Assembly (NCBI GenBank): GCA_029783825.1
Contig: JAREIK010000801.1
Span: forward strand, 10,568,391-10,632,390
Reading direction: 5' to 3'
Origin: Sapria himalayana
Lineage: Eukaryota; Streptophyta; Magnoliopsida; Malpighiales; Rafflesiaceae
DNA: 64,000 nucleotides
Under the pieces are notes generated by a model. The model saw only the letters and a list, made by a program, of their open reading frames with translations. It made no database searches and was not told where the DNA came from. Within the stretch, counting starts at the first letter, position 1; the number at the start of each line of letters is the position of its first letter. The translations under genes were made by a program, and so were the position numbers. Shown here piece by piece: positions 22,283 through 34,746 of the stretch.

Positions 22283-23572
22283 TTTTGGAAATGTTTGTAC
22301 TAAAATGTTTATGCTAAAAGTTATTTTAAATAATTTTTATTTTGTGAAAATTTAAAATACGTTGAATTTGTAGAAATACATGTGTAATTTATTTTGTATA
22401 AAAGATGATTTGATGAGTTTGTATAAAAGATCCAAACATTAATTCTCAAAAAATATAAATTTATTATTTATAATTTAGATAAAAATGAACAATCTATCAA
22501 TAAGATTGCAGTGTAGGATTTTAGTTTATTGACCATGGAAAATAATGTAGTTCTAACTTATAGCGCTAGTATACTTGTGTGTACTGAATGGGACTATCAT
22601 TGTATGATTATTTTGACATGGAAATAAAATATATTATTATTATTATTATTCTTAAAATAATTAATATTTATGTGTATTTATTAATAGTTATTTTGGTCCA
22701 TAATGAGTAAGATCTAAAAATAGATTTATAAATTCTATGATTAGATAGTTTTGTCGAGTATATGGTGAATATTTATTATTGATATAATTTATTTCTTATT
22801 AGAATGATTGATAATGTCTAATCGAGTAAGCTTATAAATTTTGTTATTATAAAACCCTGAAGATAGATTTTGATCAGACATTTCAAATAAGTTAAGTAGA
22901 AAGTTCAAAAGAAAGAATTAGAAATTGAATGAATTAGATAGTTATTAATTTAATACAATTAATGAGTATATATAATCTTAAAAATGGGGAGTTTAATAAT
23001 TATTTAATAAAAAAAAGACAAATTATTTAGAATAAGAGAGGAAATATAATTATAATTCTATAGTGATATAAATTATAATTAATAAAAATTATGGTATAAT
23101 TGGAAATATTGAAAGCTCGAGAACTTATTTATGTTAGGATCCCTTCCATGGCTTTATCTAGTTTTGTAAGAAATATTTAAATTTTTTTTATTTGTTTAGA
23201 TATGTATGTCTATAATTGGAATTATTAATTTGATTAAATCAAATTGTTTGATTTTATTATTAAATCAAATTAATTTTGATTATATAAATATATAATAAAT
23301 ATAATCTTCAATATCATATTTTATAATTAAAAGAAAAAAAAATGTCATGTCATCTTTTAATAACTAATGTGACATGTGTTAGTTTTTTTTTATTTTAATT
23401 ATATAATTATGGCAAGGATGATGCTACTCCACTATAGCATCATCTTCTCCATCATGAAGCTAGTGAAGGGTTATACGAGAGAAGCTCTTGGTTGAACAAG
23501 CAAGATATGATTTTAAACATTACCTCCTCATCTTTATATGAGATCATAAATTTAAAAAGAAAAGCTCTTACA
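22283..23572 (+). repeat. 5' LTR of the rearranged copia element
   Basis: Aligns with 31217-32439 over many blocks, for example ATTTATTTTGTATAAAAGATGATTT against ATTTATTTTGTATAATAGATGATTT and the shared GATGATGCTACTCCA. It ends CTCTTACA just before the primer-binding site. Confidence 0.75.
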
Positions 23573-23574
23573 AA

Positions 23575-23587
23575 TGGTATCAAAGCC
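23575..23587 (+). other. Primer-binding site of the copia element
   Basis: TGGTATCAAAGCC, one base from the usual initiator-Met tRNA complement, two bases after the LTR end. Confidence 0.75.
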
Positions 23588-23884
23588 AACTTGACATATC
23601 GCATATAAAACTAATGGGTTTTAATATGCTAAGGTATAAATAAACATCACTGATATTAACAAAGGCATTCTAACATATGTTAATTGATATTAACAAAGGT
23701 ATTCCAACTTACGCATTTAAATGTGTATTAAAATGCGTATGAATTTGATTTAAGTTTGTGGTAATGCTTATTCATTTTTTGGGTTGTAATTTTGTATTTA
23801 ATTTGTATTGATTGTTTAATCACATGGAGATATAATTTCAAGTCCTTTTAAGCCTTTTGTAAGAAATGAGCATCAGACCGAGAA

Positions 23885-24240
23885 GGAGCTTTCGGTAGCC
23901 AAATGTAGTTGTAGTAGAGCTCATGGTGGTTGGACAATGGTGGTGGAGCTCACGGTGGTTGGACGTAGCCATGGTGGAGCTTGAGATGATGAATCATATG
24001 AGGTGGAGCTCATGGTAACTAGACATAGCCGTGGTGGAGCTTGCAGTTGTGAGTCATTTGTGGTGGAGCTCGTGGTGGCCAGACACTGAGATGAGGAACT
24101 TATGGTGGTGAGCCATCCATGGTGGAGTTCGTAGTGGCTATACACTAATGTGGAGGAGCTTGTGGTGGTAAGACATCTGTGATGGAGTTCATGGTGGTCA
24201 ATGGCTATCATGGTGGAGCTTGCGGTGGTACTTAGAGATC
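23885..24240. repeat. Imperfect tandem repeat with GTGGTGGAGCT core in the copia leader
   Basis: A unit of about 60 bp containing TGGTGGAGCTCATGGTGGTTGGACA recurs about six times with drift. A minus-strand frame of 108 codons rich in Ser/Thr/His arises from it and is not convincing as a protein. Confidence 0.75.
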
Positions 24241-24624
24241 TCAACATAAATAATTTTTTGTTTTCTATTTTTCTTTTTTTATTTATTTTTTGGTTGATGT
24301 CCCTAGAACTTTAATTAAAAAATAAATAATAAATAAATAAAAAAATTAGAAAAGAGAGAAATCCATTCATTGTGGCACTGCCCCAAAGCAAGAACTTCAT
24401 TGAAAAGAAGTCATTGGTCAATAAATTTTTAAAACTAAAAAAATTAGACTATTGAATCTAAGAATTTTATGATGATATACTTATCAAGTAAATAAAAATT
24501 ACATGTAAATGAATTGTGATGACATACTCATCACATGAATATGTGAATGTATTTATTATGAAATGTGTTATGTATGTATATGTTATGACATGTCATTATG
24601 GATATGATAAATTAATTTGAATTC
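24241..24624. other. AT-rich copia interior, nothing recognised
   Basis: No coding content seen between the leader repeat and the inverted pol segment. Confidence 0.35.
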
Positions 24625-26100
24625 TTGGTTTTAACTTATCTATTTTTCCTTTCAACAAATGTGCTAGATAACCCCATAAGTGATTATGTCATAGACTAGG
24701 TTTATGTCTAGTCCATAATTTAATTAGAGTATCAAGTATATACTTAGATGGAACCAAGTTCAAATTATATGTTGTTATTTCAAATGCATATCCCTAGAAA
24801 AAATCGAGTATATCCAAATAACTCATCAATCATCATTGATTTTACCATATCAATAAAAGTTTCTTTCTTTCTTTATACCATACTATTTTACTATAGAGTG
24901 TCATGTCCAGACAACTAGGATGTAATTCCTTGATCTAATAAATATTCTCTAAACTCTCCTAAGATGTGTTTGCCACCACGATCAGTTATAATGTCTTAAG
25001 ATATTTATTCTAATATTTCTCCATTTCTATCTTATACTCTTTGAATTTCTAAAAGACAATGAGCTTACGACGTATTCATATCTTGAGTAATTATCAATAA
25101 ATATAATGAAATACTCAAAACTATCATTTGCTTGGATTTCCTTGAGTCCACATAAATTAGAATGAATAAGCTTCAATTGCTCTTTAGTTCTATAGCCTTT
25201 AGCCACAAAGGGATGCTTAATTATCTTTCTTTCTAAGCATGATTCACAAGTTGGAAGTCTTTTCACCTTCAACGAACCCAAAAGTCTATATTTAACTAAT
25301 CTTGAAATTTATTTAAGATTTATATAGCCTAGGAAACGTTACAAAGATAGGTATGGTTCATATCAAAATGATATTTTTTGTATATGGTAATACTTTGATA
25401 ATATTTGACCCATATTATTGTAGTAAAATAGAGATGTGTAAATAATATAAAGTTTATATTTTAATGCACCAGAATAAATAAACTTATCCAAGTAAATTGT
25501 GACAACATTATTGAATAAAAAAAAATTCATCCTTAACTAAATTGGAAAAACAAATCAAATTTCTTCTGATTGAATGTACAAAAAGATAATCTTTAAAAAA
25601 ATAGTATCTCTTTCAAACTGAAGTAAGCAATCTCTCACAACAACAGCCATTTCCTTTGTAGTATTTTCCATGTAAAGATCAATTTCATAATCACTTAGTT
25701 ATCTAATTTTTTTGGAACCACAACAAATAATTGAAAAATAATTAGTGGTAACCATATCTACACATATGTCATCTATATATATCATATCTAAACATATTTT
25801 GACTACTAATAATTAATATCTACCTTGATTATTCACCTTGGAGAGATAAACAAGAAATAGCTTCTTTTAGTGTCCTGATTACTTGTAATGAAAATATATT
25901 TCCTTTGGCTTTTTACTCTCACTTGTGATTTAGGAGATATTTGTGGAACATGAGTACGTTTCTAAAATTTTTTCTTCTTTTTACCTTTCAATTTAGAAAA
26001 ATTCCTATCAGCCTCAAATATTTCAAATAGGTTATTGATAATACTTTCAGTCGATACTAATTTTTTAAACAATTATTCCAAAGTCTAATCAAGTTAATTT
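24625..26100 (-). pseudogene. Inverted gag-to-integrase segment of copia pol (copy 1, first part)
   Basis: The minus strand reads, from 26100 downward, the same order as plus-strand copy 2 from 27296: a gag tail, a degenerate protease region, then LPTCESCLERKIIKHPF, LKLIHSNLCG and IIFIDNYSRYEYV of the pre-integrase and integrase core (25260-25060). Then come DRGGKHILGEFREYLLDQGI near 24990-24930 and a stretch near 24750-24650 matching copy 2 at 28410-28550. Several stops interrupt it. Turning this segment around would restore a continuous pol order with 26110-27295, so it looks like a simple local inversion. Confidence 0.7.
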
Positions 26101-26109
26101 ATATTATAG

Positions 26110-27295
26110 TTTAGGTAGAATTGTGTATAAGAATGACAAGAATAAAATTTTGTTTATTCGTGAGATATCCTAGAGGAACTAAATGTAGTTTATTTTATAG
26201 TTTAAAAGATTATAAGATTATTATTAGCATTAATGTCCAATTCCTAGAAGAAGACTATATAAAAAACTACAAGCCTAGAAGTTGGATTGTTCTAGAATAA
26301 TTGAGAGAAGATAAACTAGTCTAAACTCTTTCAATACCAATGATACAAGAAGAGATACCACAAGGTAATATTTTAGATATCTCATTACTTCATCACAGTG
26401 AGAGACCTATTGATGATAGTGTTTATACTGGACCTTATGAACCTATCATTGATATGCTTGTTGCATAGCAAGAGGGTGATGATCATATTGATTCATAAGG
26501 ATCAATATCTAAGTAGCATATCACTAAAAGTATATAACCAAGAGGAATATCTCATCATTGTGGAAGGGTTATTTATTAACCTACATGGTATACACTCCTA
26601 GGAGAGTAATATGATAGAATCTCTAATAAGGTAGATATTGATATTGAAAACTATAATGAAGTACTTAAAGATAAATATAAAGAATATAGGTAAAAGGCTA
26701 TGGAATCATAGATATAGTCAATAAATTCCAATCATATCTAAAATCTTATGGAACTACTATCAAGAATAAAACCTATCAAGTACAGGTAGATTTATAAGAA
26801 GAAAAAATATGATAATATTAAGACTCATTAGGCTAGACTTATTACAAAAGATTTTACTCAAAAAAAGCGAATCAATTATGAGGAAACCTTTTTACTGATA
26901 GCCATGTCAAAGTCAATTCAGATTACCTTGTCCATTACAACTAATTATGACTGAGATTTAACAGATGAATATAAAAACTATATTTTTGAATAGGTATCTT
27001 GAAGATGTAACCTTATGGTTTCATAGAAAAAATGTTAAGAGCACGTGTTGTGTAAATTAAGAAAGCCCATTTGTGGACTTAAAAAAGCATCTAGATATCA
27101 AAATACTCAGTTTGATTAAGTCATTAATTATTATGGATTTGATCGATTATTATGTGTATATAAAGTAATGTGATAGTGTAGTAGTATTATTGGTATTATA
27201 TATTGATGATATATTATTAATTGGTAATAATATGAGTTTATTACCTTTGGTTAAGGTCTAATTATTTAGTCAATTTGACATAATCACATATGAGA
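26110..27295 (+). pseudogene. Copia integrase-end and reverse transcriptase segment (copy 1, second part)
   Basis: Begins in the region after integrase (matching copy 2 from about 28560). It passes through ARLITKDFTQKKRINYEETF (about 26830-26890) and the reverse transcriptase motif VLYIDDILLIGNN (27190-27230). The YxDD active-site signature is still readable as YIDD here. It ends abruptly near 27295 where copy 2 begins with gag-like sequence. Numerous stops. Confidence 0.7.
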
Positions 27296-30200
27296 TGTTG
27301 AATTGGTATCAACTAAAAGTATTATTGTGAAACTATTTGGAATATTTATTAATGAAAGGATTTATTCTAAACTAAAAAGTAAGAAGAGGAAAAAAATTCA
27401 AAAATATACTAATGCTCCACATATAGCTCATAAATCAGAAGTGGGAGTGAAGGGGGCAATGAAAAAGTATTTTCATTACAAATAGTCATGACACAAAGAA
27501 GTAGTGTCTGGTTTATCTTGACAAGGTGAACAATAATATAAATGTTTAAATATGTTTAGGAGTGGTTTATATGGATAAAAAGTACATAGATATAGGTACC
27601 ACTAATCATGTTTATAAGTTTTTGCAATGATTATAGAAAACTAGACATCTAAATGATGGTGAGATTAATCTTCATATAGAAAACACTATAAAGGAAATTG
27701 TTGTAGTAGTAGAAGATTACTTCCTTTTATTTGAGAGAGTCACTTTTTTATTTTTAAAAGATTATCTTTATGTTTCTAGTTTGGTAAATGATTGATTTTT
27801 TTATTCAATGATTTTATCATAATTTAGTTGAATAAGAAGTTTATTTATTCCAGTACATTAAAAGATAATTTTTATATTATTAATATTATCTCTACTCTAC
27901 TATAATGGTATGAGTCAAATAATATAAATATCTTATCAAGTAAAAGAAAACATCCATTTGATATGAATAATATCTATCTTTGGCACTTCACCTTGGTTAT
28001 ATAAATCTAAAATGAATTTCAAGACTAGTTAAAGATAGACAATTTGATTTTTTGGAGGTGGAAATACTTATAGCATATGAATCCTATTGATGATTACTTA
28101 AGATATGAGAATAATTATTTGATACGAAGTATGTCCAATACCTTTGAGAAATACAAAGAAATTAGGAAAAATAGAGAAATATCTAAATAAATATCTCAAG
28201 ATACTATGATTTGATCGTGATGACAAGTACCTATTGGGAGAGTTTAAAAAATACTTATTAGATCAAGAGATTACATCACATTTATCTATATTTGGCACTC
28301 CATAGTATAATAGTATGTCAGAAAGAAGGAATAGTATTCTTATGGACATAGAAAGATTGATGATGAATTATTCAGATATGCCTAATTCAATTTAAGAAAA
28401 TGCATCAGAAATAATAGCTTATATTTTAAACTTGGTTCCATCTAAGTTTATACTTGCTACTCCAATTGAATTGTGGAATGAACATAAGCCCAGTCTGAGA
28501 TATAATCACTTGTGGAGTTGCCAACATTTCTAGTAAAAGGGAAAATAGATAAGTTGGAACTAATAACAAAATTTTATTTCTTAGTGGGATACTCTAGAGG
28601 AACTAAATGTGGTGTATTTATAACCTAAAGGATCAGAAGGTTATTGTTAGAATCAATGCCAAATTCCTAGAAGAATGCTATATAACAAACCATAAATCAA
28701 GAAGTAAGATTATTCTAAAAGAATTAAGAGGAGATAAACTAGTCCAAACTATTTTAGCATAGCAATACAAGAAGAGACACTAAAGGTAATATTCTAGATA
28801 TTACATTACATCGTCACAGTGGGAGAACTATTGATAATGGTATTGATATTGTACCTTATAAACTTTATCATTAATATACCAATTACATAGTAGTGGGTGA
28901 TGGTCATAATGATTTACAAGGTTCAGTATCTATATAGTGTATCACTAAAAGTATAAAATCAAAAGGAGTGTCATATTGTAGTAGAAGGATTATTCATCAA
29001 CTTACATGGTATATACTCTTGAGAGAGTCTAATGATAGAATCCTTGAAGAGGTAGATACTGATCTCAGAAGCTATGATGAAGCACTTAATGTTAAAAATT
29101 ACATAATGTTATATATAATTTATTTTGATAAACTATTTGTATAACCAAAATATGTTTTTGTTTTAATATTTTTCATGTAAGTGCAGGTAAGAAATATTAA
29201 GAGGCTGGGAATGCAACAATAGTATAATAATGAATGTCCTACTATCCGGTTAGTGGGCCGAAGAATTATTGGAAAAGAATCTGATCCAATCGAGTGATCC
29301 TACCTGCTCTAGTTAATTAAACTGAAAAACTATTATTAATATAAATTATTTTTATTTCTTTTTTTTCGGCTGCTGTAATTTTGGTATAGAACTGTTCATC
29401 TCCATTTTTTCTCCTCTATGCATGATTTTCATTGCGATTGCTTTTACGTACATACTGTAAGAACATTCTATTTGGTTATAATCTATAAATACATATATTT
29501 TTCTGGTGGATGTAGCTAGTCGTGTTGAATGACTGGTGAACCACGTTATTTTGTGTGTTATGTTGTGGTTTCTATTCTGCTATGGTGTTGATTCTGTCTT
29601 GGTTCTGTTGAATTGTGATTGCGGATATATATATATATATATATATCATTTGCTGTCATTTTTTGTTGTTCACTTCTTCTAAATCTCTGAAATCATAATC
29701 GTGGAAGCAGAATTGTCTAACACATAATGTTGGCAAAAGGTTATGGAATCAAAGATGCAACTAATGTATTCCATTCATGTATATGATCTTATAAAACTAC
29801 CTAAAGGGATAAAACTCGTCAAGTGCAAGTGGATTAATAAGAAAAAGAGAGGAACATATGGTAATATTGAGACTTATAAAGTCAATCTTGTTGCAATAGG
29901 TTTTACTCAAAAAGAGTGAATTAATTATGATAAAACTTTTTTATTGGTAGCCATGTTAAAGTCAAGCTGGATTCTTTTATCAATTACAAATCATTATGAC
30001 TATGAGATTTAGCAGATAGATGTAAAAATTATATTTTTTGAATGGGCATCTTAAAGAATATTTTTATATTTAAGTCCATATATGGACTTAAATAAGCATC
30101 TAGATCTTGGAATACTTATTTTGATTAAGCCATTAAGTCTTATAGATTTGATTAATATCAAGATGAATATTATATACATATGAAGCAGTATGGTAGCATG

Positions 30201-31211
30201 GTGGTGTTCATCATATTATACATTGATAATATATTACTCATTAGTAATGATGTGAGTTTGTTGTCTTTAGTTAAGATATGGTTGTCTACTCAATTCGATA
30301 TGATAGACTTAGGAGAAGCTACTTATATTTTTGGGATTAAAGTTTTACAAGATTACATGCAAAGACTACTGAGCTTTTATCAAGTTATTTATATCAATTA
30401 AATATTGATTCATTTTAGCATGCAAGATTCCAATAAATATTTCCTTCCTTTTAAACATGAAATCACCCTATTAAAATATCAGTATCCCAAAATACCCAAT
30501 GAGATAGATAAAATAAAGACAATTTATTATGTATTTATAGTGGAAAGCCTGATATATGCAATGTATTACATTAGACAAAATATTTATTTTGCTATATGCA
30601 TAGTCAATAGATATCAATCTAACCCAGAACAAGAATATTGGATAACTATAATAACATACTAAAGTACCTGAAAAAGATGAGATTATATGTTTGTGTATCG
30701 AGCAGACAATTTAGTACCTATTGGGTATACAAATTTGGATTTTCAATTAGATGAGTATTTAAGAAAGTTCATCTCAAATTATGTGTTTACCTTGTGAAGT
30801 GAAGTTATAAGTTGGAAGAGTATCAAAAAATCATGTATTACTAATTCTATCATGGAGGATAAATATGTTGCAGCCCTGAAGGCAATGAAGAAGGCTATAT
30901 GACTTTGGAACTTCCTAACAAATTTAGGGGTCATTCCTTTTTTGCAAATGCCTATTACACTTTATTATGATAATAGTAGAGTACTTACTAACTCAATGGA
31001 ACCTAGAACTCACAAGAAGGTAAAATACATCGAGCATAAATATTATCTAATACGAGATATTATTTAAAAAAAAGATGTGATGGCGATGAAAGTGGTATTG
31101 ACAGATAATTTGGTGGACCCTTTTATGAAGAGCCTTCTAACAAAAATTTTTGAAAGACATGTAGAAGGGATGAGAGTCAAAAGTGTGACATCATGGCTTA
31201 AGTCTAAGTGA
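27296..31211 (+). pseudogene. Copia gag-pol copy 2, degenerate and interrupted by a solo LTR
   Basis: Order: gag tail (27300-27480), protease-like DIGTTNHVYKFLQ near 27590 (the family usually has D-T/S-G-A), integrase DRDDKYLLGEFKKYLLDQEI (28210-28270) and MSERRNSILMDIERLMMN, then AYILNLVPSK and TPIELWNEHKPSL. The solo LTR at 29107-29722 splits the linker. Reverse transcriptase follows with LVKCKWINKKKRGTYGN (29815-29870) and LYIDNILLISNDV (30215-30255), where the second active-site Asp is Asn. RNase H shows LYYDNSRVLTN (30960) and KVKYIEHKYYLIRD (31020). The reading ends at a TGA (31209-31211) just before the polypurine tract. Many stops. Confidence 0.75.
29107..29722 (+). mobile_element. 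Solo LTR (616 bp) inserted in copia copy 2
   Basis: Starts TGTTATAT, ends TCTAACA, flanked by identical CATAA at 29102-29106 and 29723-29727. Removing it joins the host pol sequence exactly as seen in copy 1 near 26655-26700. A TATA-like CTATAAATACATAT occurs near 29482. An (AT)n run lies at 29625-29646. It is the footprint of LTR-LTR recombination of another LTR retrotransposon; the parent element is not in the window. Confidence 0.88.
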
Positions 31212-31216
31212 GAAAT
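31203..31216 (+). other. Polypurine tract of the copia element
   Basis: TCTAAGTGAGAAAT directly precedes the 3' LTR start TATTGG, at the place of the AAGTGGGAGA-type tract of copia elements. Confidence 0.5.
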
Positions 31217-32095
31217 TATTGGAACTATTTTATACTAAATGTCATTTTTAGTTATTTTTTAATTAATTGGTTCACGTCTTTTTTTTTGTTTTAATGAATA
31301 CATTTGTAATGAGTTGGATTATGGTAATGCATGCATTATTTATTTTGTATAATAGATGATTTAATACATAGAGTTTGGCTTATGCATGGAAAATCGAATT
31401 ATTAGTTCTTGTGGAATATAAGATTATTGTTCACAATCTAGATAAAATAGGAAAATCTATTGGTAAGATTATAGTACAAGATTTTAGTAGGTTTACCTTG
31501 ACTATAGATAATGGTGTAGTTCAAAATTTTAGTGCTAGTACACTTATGAGTATTGAATGTGGTCACCATAGTGTGATTATTTTGTACTAACATATAAAAT
31601 AAAATACATTATTATTATTATAAATATTATTACTCTTATTCTTGAAGTAATTAATATTCATGTGCATTTGTTAATAATTATTTTAATTCGTAAAAAGTGT
31701 AATCTTGAAATAGATTTATGAACTACGTGAATTGAATAACATTATCAAGTATATAGTAAATATTGATTATTAATGGAAACCATGTATTATTAAAAGGGTT
31801 GATGATGCCCCCTTGAGGAAGCTTTTAAGTTTTAATATTGTTAATTAATAGGTAATTGTATTTTTAATATGAGGAGTTTAATAAGTATTAAATAACAAAA
31901 GGTATTAATTATTTTGAATAAATGAGGGAGCCTAATTGTAATTATGTAGTAGTATAAATTATAATTAATGTACATTATATGATGTATTATAATTTATATT
32001 GAAAGCTTGAGATCTTAATTAGATCATAGTCCCTTTTGTAGCTTTATCTTGTACCATAAAAAATATTTTAAAGATTTGATTTATTCATTTAGAGC

Positions 32096-32134
<39 letters not shown>

Positions 32135-32439
32135 CAGAATACTAAATTTATATAGAATCAAATTATTTGATTTTATTATTAAATCAAATTAATCGATTTA
32201 TAATAAATTAATTTTTAATATATATATATATATAAACTTTAATATCATATTTTAAAATTAAAAGAAAAAAATGTTACATCTTTTAATAACTAATGTAACG
32301 TGTTAGTTTTTTTATTTTAATTATATAATAATCGCATGGATGATGCTACTCCATTATATCATCGCCTGCTCCTAGTTGAACAAGCAAGGTATGATTTTGA
32401 ACAATATCTCCTCATCTTCATATAAAAACATAAATTTAT
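31217..32439 (+). repeat. 3' LTR of the rearranged copia element
   Basis: Matches the 5' LTR up to CATAAATTTA. The last roughly 20 bp, including the CTCTTACA end, are missing or diverged. A (TG)15 microsatellite (about 32101-32131) and an (AT)n run (32219-32234) have expanded here but not in the 5' LTR. Confidence 0.72.
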
Positions 32440-33159
32440 AATGGTTGAGTTTTTTTCACACACGATGCATCAAAATCTGAAAGCTCTAACATGTGTGTCT
32501 AGCATGTGTGGATCTCACATAATCTCCCCATGAGTAGGGTAGCTTGATCAACATTGGGCTTGGAGTTAGCATGGACCAGCACTGCTCGAAAGCATGGGTC
32601 ATGCAAGGATTGAAACGTCGGCCCACACGTCGTTTGAGCATTTAGCAATAAATGACCCGACATGTCAACTTGACAAGGTTGAATTTAGCCTAGGTTGTCT
32701 AGGCAAGCAAGTCATGATCAGGTCATGCCTTGGGGTGAAAAGAACTTGAACACAATGTATGATGCTAGAGATTCATGTTTTTTTTTTTTGAAAAAAAAAA
32801 TAACTATGGATCAGATCAGGTCCGGACACATGTGTCGAATACACTCATCTTTGACTATGATATTTCATCGAACCACAAGTAGCCATTAGCTCAAGCCTAA
32901 GCTAGCTTGTGTTCGTGCCATGTCGAGTCTTACATGTCCACCTCAATTCATCCAATAATAATTAATAATATAAAAATTTATGATAGACCTCTAGTAATAG
33001 ATGAAACATTTTCCTTGATTTCATCTTCAAGTGTAGGTGTAAAATTGAGTGGGTGACCTAGCACTAGCAAGCTAGAATTCATGAGTCAATGTGACCTTGT
33101 GATGTGATTTTAAAATATAAACTTGGCAAGAGTCATTTTTATGCTTATTTTATATTTCG
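32440..33159. other. Unassigned repeat-like DNA with moderate GC
   Basis: Contains patches such as GGTCATGCAAGGATTGAAACGTCGG reminiscent of the GC-rich hAT-type family, and a T-run facing an A-run near 32779-32803. No termini or coding content can be set. Confidence 0.3.
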
Positions 33160-33352
33160 CAGCATGGGGACTGCTCCAAATGGCTGCATGCAAACTAGTT
33201 GGGAGTTGCCCATATCGAACGTGTGATTGTTGCTTCAGCAACAATGTCATATGGGGTTGTCAGCCTAGATCAAGCACCTTGTTGGTCTCGAAATTAAGAC
33301 TTGAACCGACTCATTTGACCCACCCCCTTTTGTAACCACTAGATCAATCTAG
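33160..33352 (-). mobile_element. Possible tRNA-derived SINE
   Basis: The minus strand has TGATCTAGTGGTTAC (33346-33332), close to an RNA polymerase III A box, and GGTTCAAGTCT (33307-33297), which fits the B box GWTCRANNC, with normal tRNA-like spacing. No poly(A) or poly(T) tail or target duplication was found, so the boundaries are rough. Confidence 0.4.
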
Positions 33353-34213
33353 AATTTTAAAAATAGAAAACACAATGTGAATCATAACATATATATTCAT
33401 TATTTCTAACTAAATTATTCCATGAGAGAAACTCTCAATAAACATATATTAATGAAAAGATATTTCATTATTCTTAGATTTTATTTTCTTCTTTTTGTTA
33501 TTTTTTAAATATATATTAATGAAAAATGGAATATTTTAAAAAATAATAATTCAACTTTTCATCAACTAAAAATGTGTATAATTAAATTTATTATAAATAG
33601 TATGAATAATTGCAAATGTTCTTACAATTACCCATGAATTAAATGTTGTATTTAATTCGAATATTTCATTGAATATAATAAATATTAAATTTATATTATG
33701 ATATTTTTGAACTCTTATAAAAAGAAGAATCGAATCAATGAAAATAATAATTCATAACTCTTTCATATTTCATTGAATATAATAAATATTAAATTTATAT
33801 TTCTCTATTAATTTTTCTTTCTTTTCTAACATACAGTCTGGTTTGTTTCTAATGTAAATAATGATGAATTTATATTTTTATTTTGTATTTTTTTCAAACT
33901 TATTTAATTTATTTATTTGAATACATTAATATATGCAAATATTAATAAGATTTATTTCTATTCAAAAATCATTAAAAAATAACCTCTCTCTTCTCATAGC
34001 CAAAAATTATGAGATATGGGATAAAAATAGAAATACATAGCTAGAAATTATGCATACTTATAACATGATGTTATGTGATAAAAATATAAATACATAATCA
34101 AAAGATATTCATACTCATAACTAGAAGTTATAGAATAAAATTACAAAATTATAAATATATAGTTAGAAACAATATATAAAATTCCTCCCAAAAAAACTAT
34201 ATATAAAATCCAT
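33353..34213. other. AT-rich DNA, nothing recognised
   Basis: The phrase ATTTCATTGAATATAATAAATATT recurs near 33663 and 33768, a short local duplication. No genes. Confidence 0.4.
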
Positions 34214-34218
34214 AATTT

Positions 34219-34741
34219 TGCTGTATATATAATTTATTTTGATAATTTATTTATATAATCAAATATTTCTGTTTTAATATTTTCATGTAAGTACAGAAAA
34301 GAAAATATTAAGAGACCGATAATGCAGCAGTAGCGTAATAACGAAGGTCCCGCTCCAGTTAATTGAACTAAGAAAGTTTTAATATAAATGTTTTATATTT
34401 TATTTTTTGGGTTACTGTTTTTTCGCGATCTGGAACTGTTCATCTTCTCTCTCTCTCTCTCTCTCTGTGCGAATTATCACGATTATTTCTGCACTACACA
34501 TACTATATTACTACTAATTTGGATTAATATATAACGCATAAGTATTTTCTGATGGATATAATTAGTTATACTGAGCACCTAATGAACCACATTATTTCTT
34601 GTTTCTATTTTCATTTTTTTTTGATTCTACCGTGGTTGAATTGTGGATTGGATATACATATTATTTATTGTTTTACTGTTTTGTTGTTTTTTATTTTTCT
34701 GTATCTTAAAATCACAACTGTGAAAATGCAATTGCCCAACA
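34219..34741 (+). mobile_element. Second solo LTR of the same family (523 bp)
   Basis: Similar along its length to 29107-29722, for example GATAATTTATTTATATAATCAAA, the AATATTAAGAG segment and the GAACTGTTCATCT segment. It starts TGCTGTATAT, ends CCAACA, and is flanked by AATTT at 34214-34218 and 34742-34746. A (CT)n run at about 34446-34466 replaces a related pyrimidine stretch of the other copy. Confidence 0.82.
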
Positions 34742-34746
34742 AATTT

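Larger units (their letters stand above)
22283..32439 (+). mobile_element. Rearranged Ty1/copia retrotransposon with both LTRs and a duplicated, partly inverted interior
   Basis: Two related LTRs (22283-23572 and 31217-32439) enclose a primer-binding site (23575-23587) and pol sequences ending just before the 3' LTR. The interior, about 7.6 kb, is longer than usual because it holds two pol copies. Copy 1 has its gag-integrase part on the minus strand (about 24625-26100) and its later part on plus (26110-27295). Copy 2 runs from gag to RNase H (27296-31211) and carries a solo LTR at 29107-29722. All frames are full of stops. No reliable 5-bp target duplication was seen because the 3' LTR lacks its last bases. 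Confidence 0.75.
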
